Shown here piece by piece: positions 23,978 to 24,416 of a DNA stretch of 24,416 nt. Source of the stretch: Anaerolineaceae bacterium UBA1363. GTDB lineage: Bacteria > Chloroflexota > Anaerolineae > Anaerolineales > Anaerolineaceae. The stretch is from NCBI GenBank assembly GCA_002306055.1, contig DBRR01000012.1:1691-26106 (forward strand). The letters are read 5' to 3'. The position numbers and the translations under genes were made by a program. The notes beneath the pieces were generated by a model, which made no database searches, was not told the DNA's origin, and worked only from the letters and a program-made list of their open reading frames with translations. Each line of letters starts with the position of its first letter. Position 1 is the first letter of the stretch.

Positions 23978-24416
23978 GTGAACGCGCCGGTGTCCTCACC
24001 GCATGCGGGATTTTGACCGAAAGGTCACCCAGTACTAATACGTCGATAAGCAACAATGGCGGATGAACTAATACACTGTTTCTCCGGATGGACTAATACC
24101 CTGCTTCGCGGGCACGCGAGCCCATCCGTGCCAAGGGGTTGTCCGTACGGAGGGAGTTTACTCCCTCCGCTAAAGCTCGGATGAGAGTGAGAAATGAGCG
24201 CAATGAGCCCTCATCCACCGCAAGCGGTTCCCCTTCCCCCAAGGGAAGGCTCCACCAGGCCGTACAAGGCCTTTGACCGTCAGGTCTCCAGCGAGTTGAC
24301 CATCTGTGTACACCCGGGCAGACACAGGGGGTCTGTCCATAAGATCATCGGAGGGAACAGGCCTGCTTGTTCCCCAGCTTCTTGGTTGAGGTATCCCGCA
24401 GGGGGAGGCTTTGCAC
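23978..24416. other. Repeat-rich non-coding end of the window
   Basis: No gene is seen. Short hairpin words follow one another: GACCGAAAGGTC near 24015, TACTAATACG (24033), GGATGAACTAATAC (24061-24074) and GGATGGACTAATAC (24086-24099). Next are ATACCCTGCTTCGCGGGCAC (24096-24115), a CCGTACGGAGGG…CCCTCCGC inverted repeat (24143-24170), a CCTTCCCCCAAGGGAAGG palindrome near 24231-24249, and GACCGTCAGGTC (24275-24286). Several also occur at 18214-18352. Confidence 0.6.

Overview
The window looks like chromosomal DNA of a Chloroflexota bacterium, most likely an Anaerolineae-type anaerobe. This is inferred from moderate GC, protein character, a serine hydroxymethyltransferase–aminomethyltransferase fusion, lipoprotein GH13/GH57 glucan hydrolases, and gaps rich in short palindromic repeats. 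No rRNA, tRNA, CRISPR array, phage gene or transposase gene is visible, and no taxonomic marker was searched.

Layout. 1-306: four ~37-bp tandem repeats and a plain stretch. 307-2044 (+): a small membrane protein, tRNA m1A methyltransferase (trmI) and a Nudix CoA-pyrophosphatase-type hydrolase, tightly spaced or overlapping. 2092-2120: a hairpin shared as terminator with the convergent rplY (L25, -), which has a good promoter with iterated upstream repeats. 3106-3798 (+): SRAP/HMCES-type DNA-protein crosslink protein. 3929-10489 (+): a probable operon of GH13 alpha-amylase lipoprotein, GH57 lipoprotein with C-terminal binding modules, and a nucleoside/uridine kinase-like protein with a ThrRS-like N-terminal region. 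10524-10553: a perfect 30-bp palindrome, the likely bidirectional terminator. 14953-10575 (-): SHMT–GcvT fusion followed by a PLP aminotransferase. 15197-16047 (+): ECF-like sigma factor from a TTG start and a small one-TM protein. 16840-16044 (-): a DUF4870-like membrane protein and a CPDC glutaredoxin. 16965-17885 (+): fmt, probably leaderless. 17886-18570: two nested inverted-repeat elements and other short repeats. 23880-18571 (-): alaS and mutS, 3 bp apart. 23881-24416: promoter of alaS and a mosaic of short repeats, several shared with the gap beyond mutS.

Most genes are housekeeping: translation (trmI, rplY, fmt, alaS), DNA maintenance (mutS, SRAP), one-carbon metabolism (SHMT–GcvT) and metabolite clean-up (Nudix). 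The accessory part is the lipoprotein glucan-hydrolase pair, suggesting starch or glycogen-like polymers are cut at the cell surface. I found no defence system, biosynthetic cluster or clearly novel multigene system. The most interesting items are the SHMT–GcvT fusion with an extra GcvT-like segment in its middle, the nested inverted-repeat elements, the repeat vocabulary shared by the gaps on both sides of alaS–mutS, and the iterated motif next to the rplY promoter.
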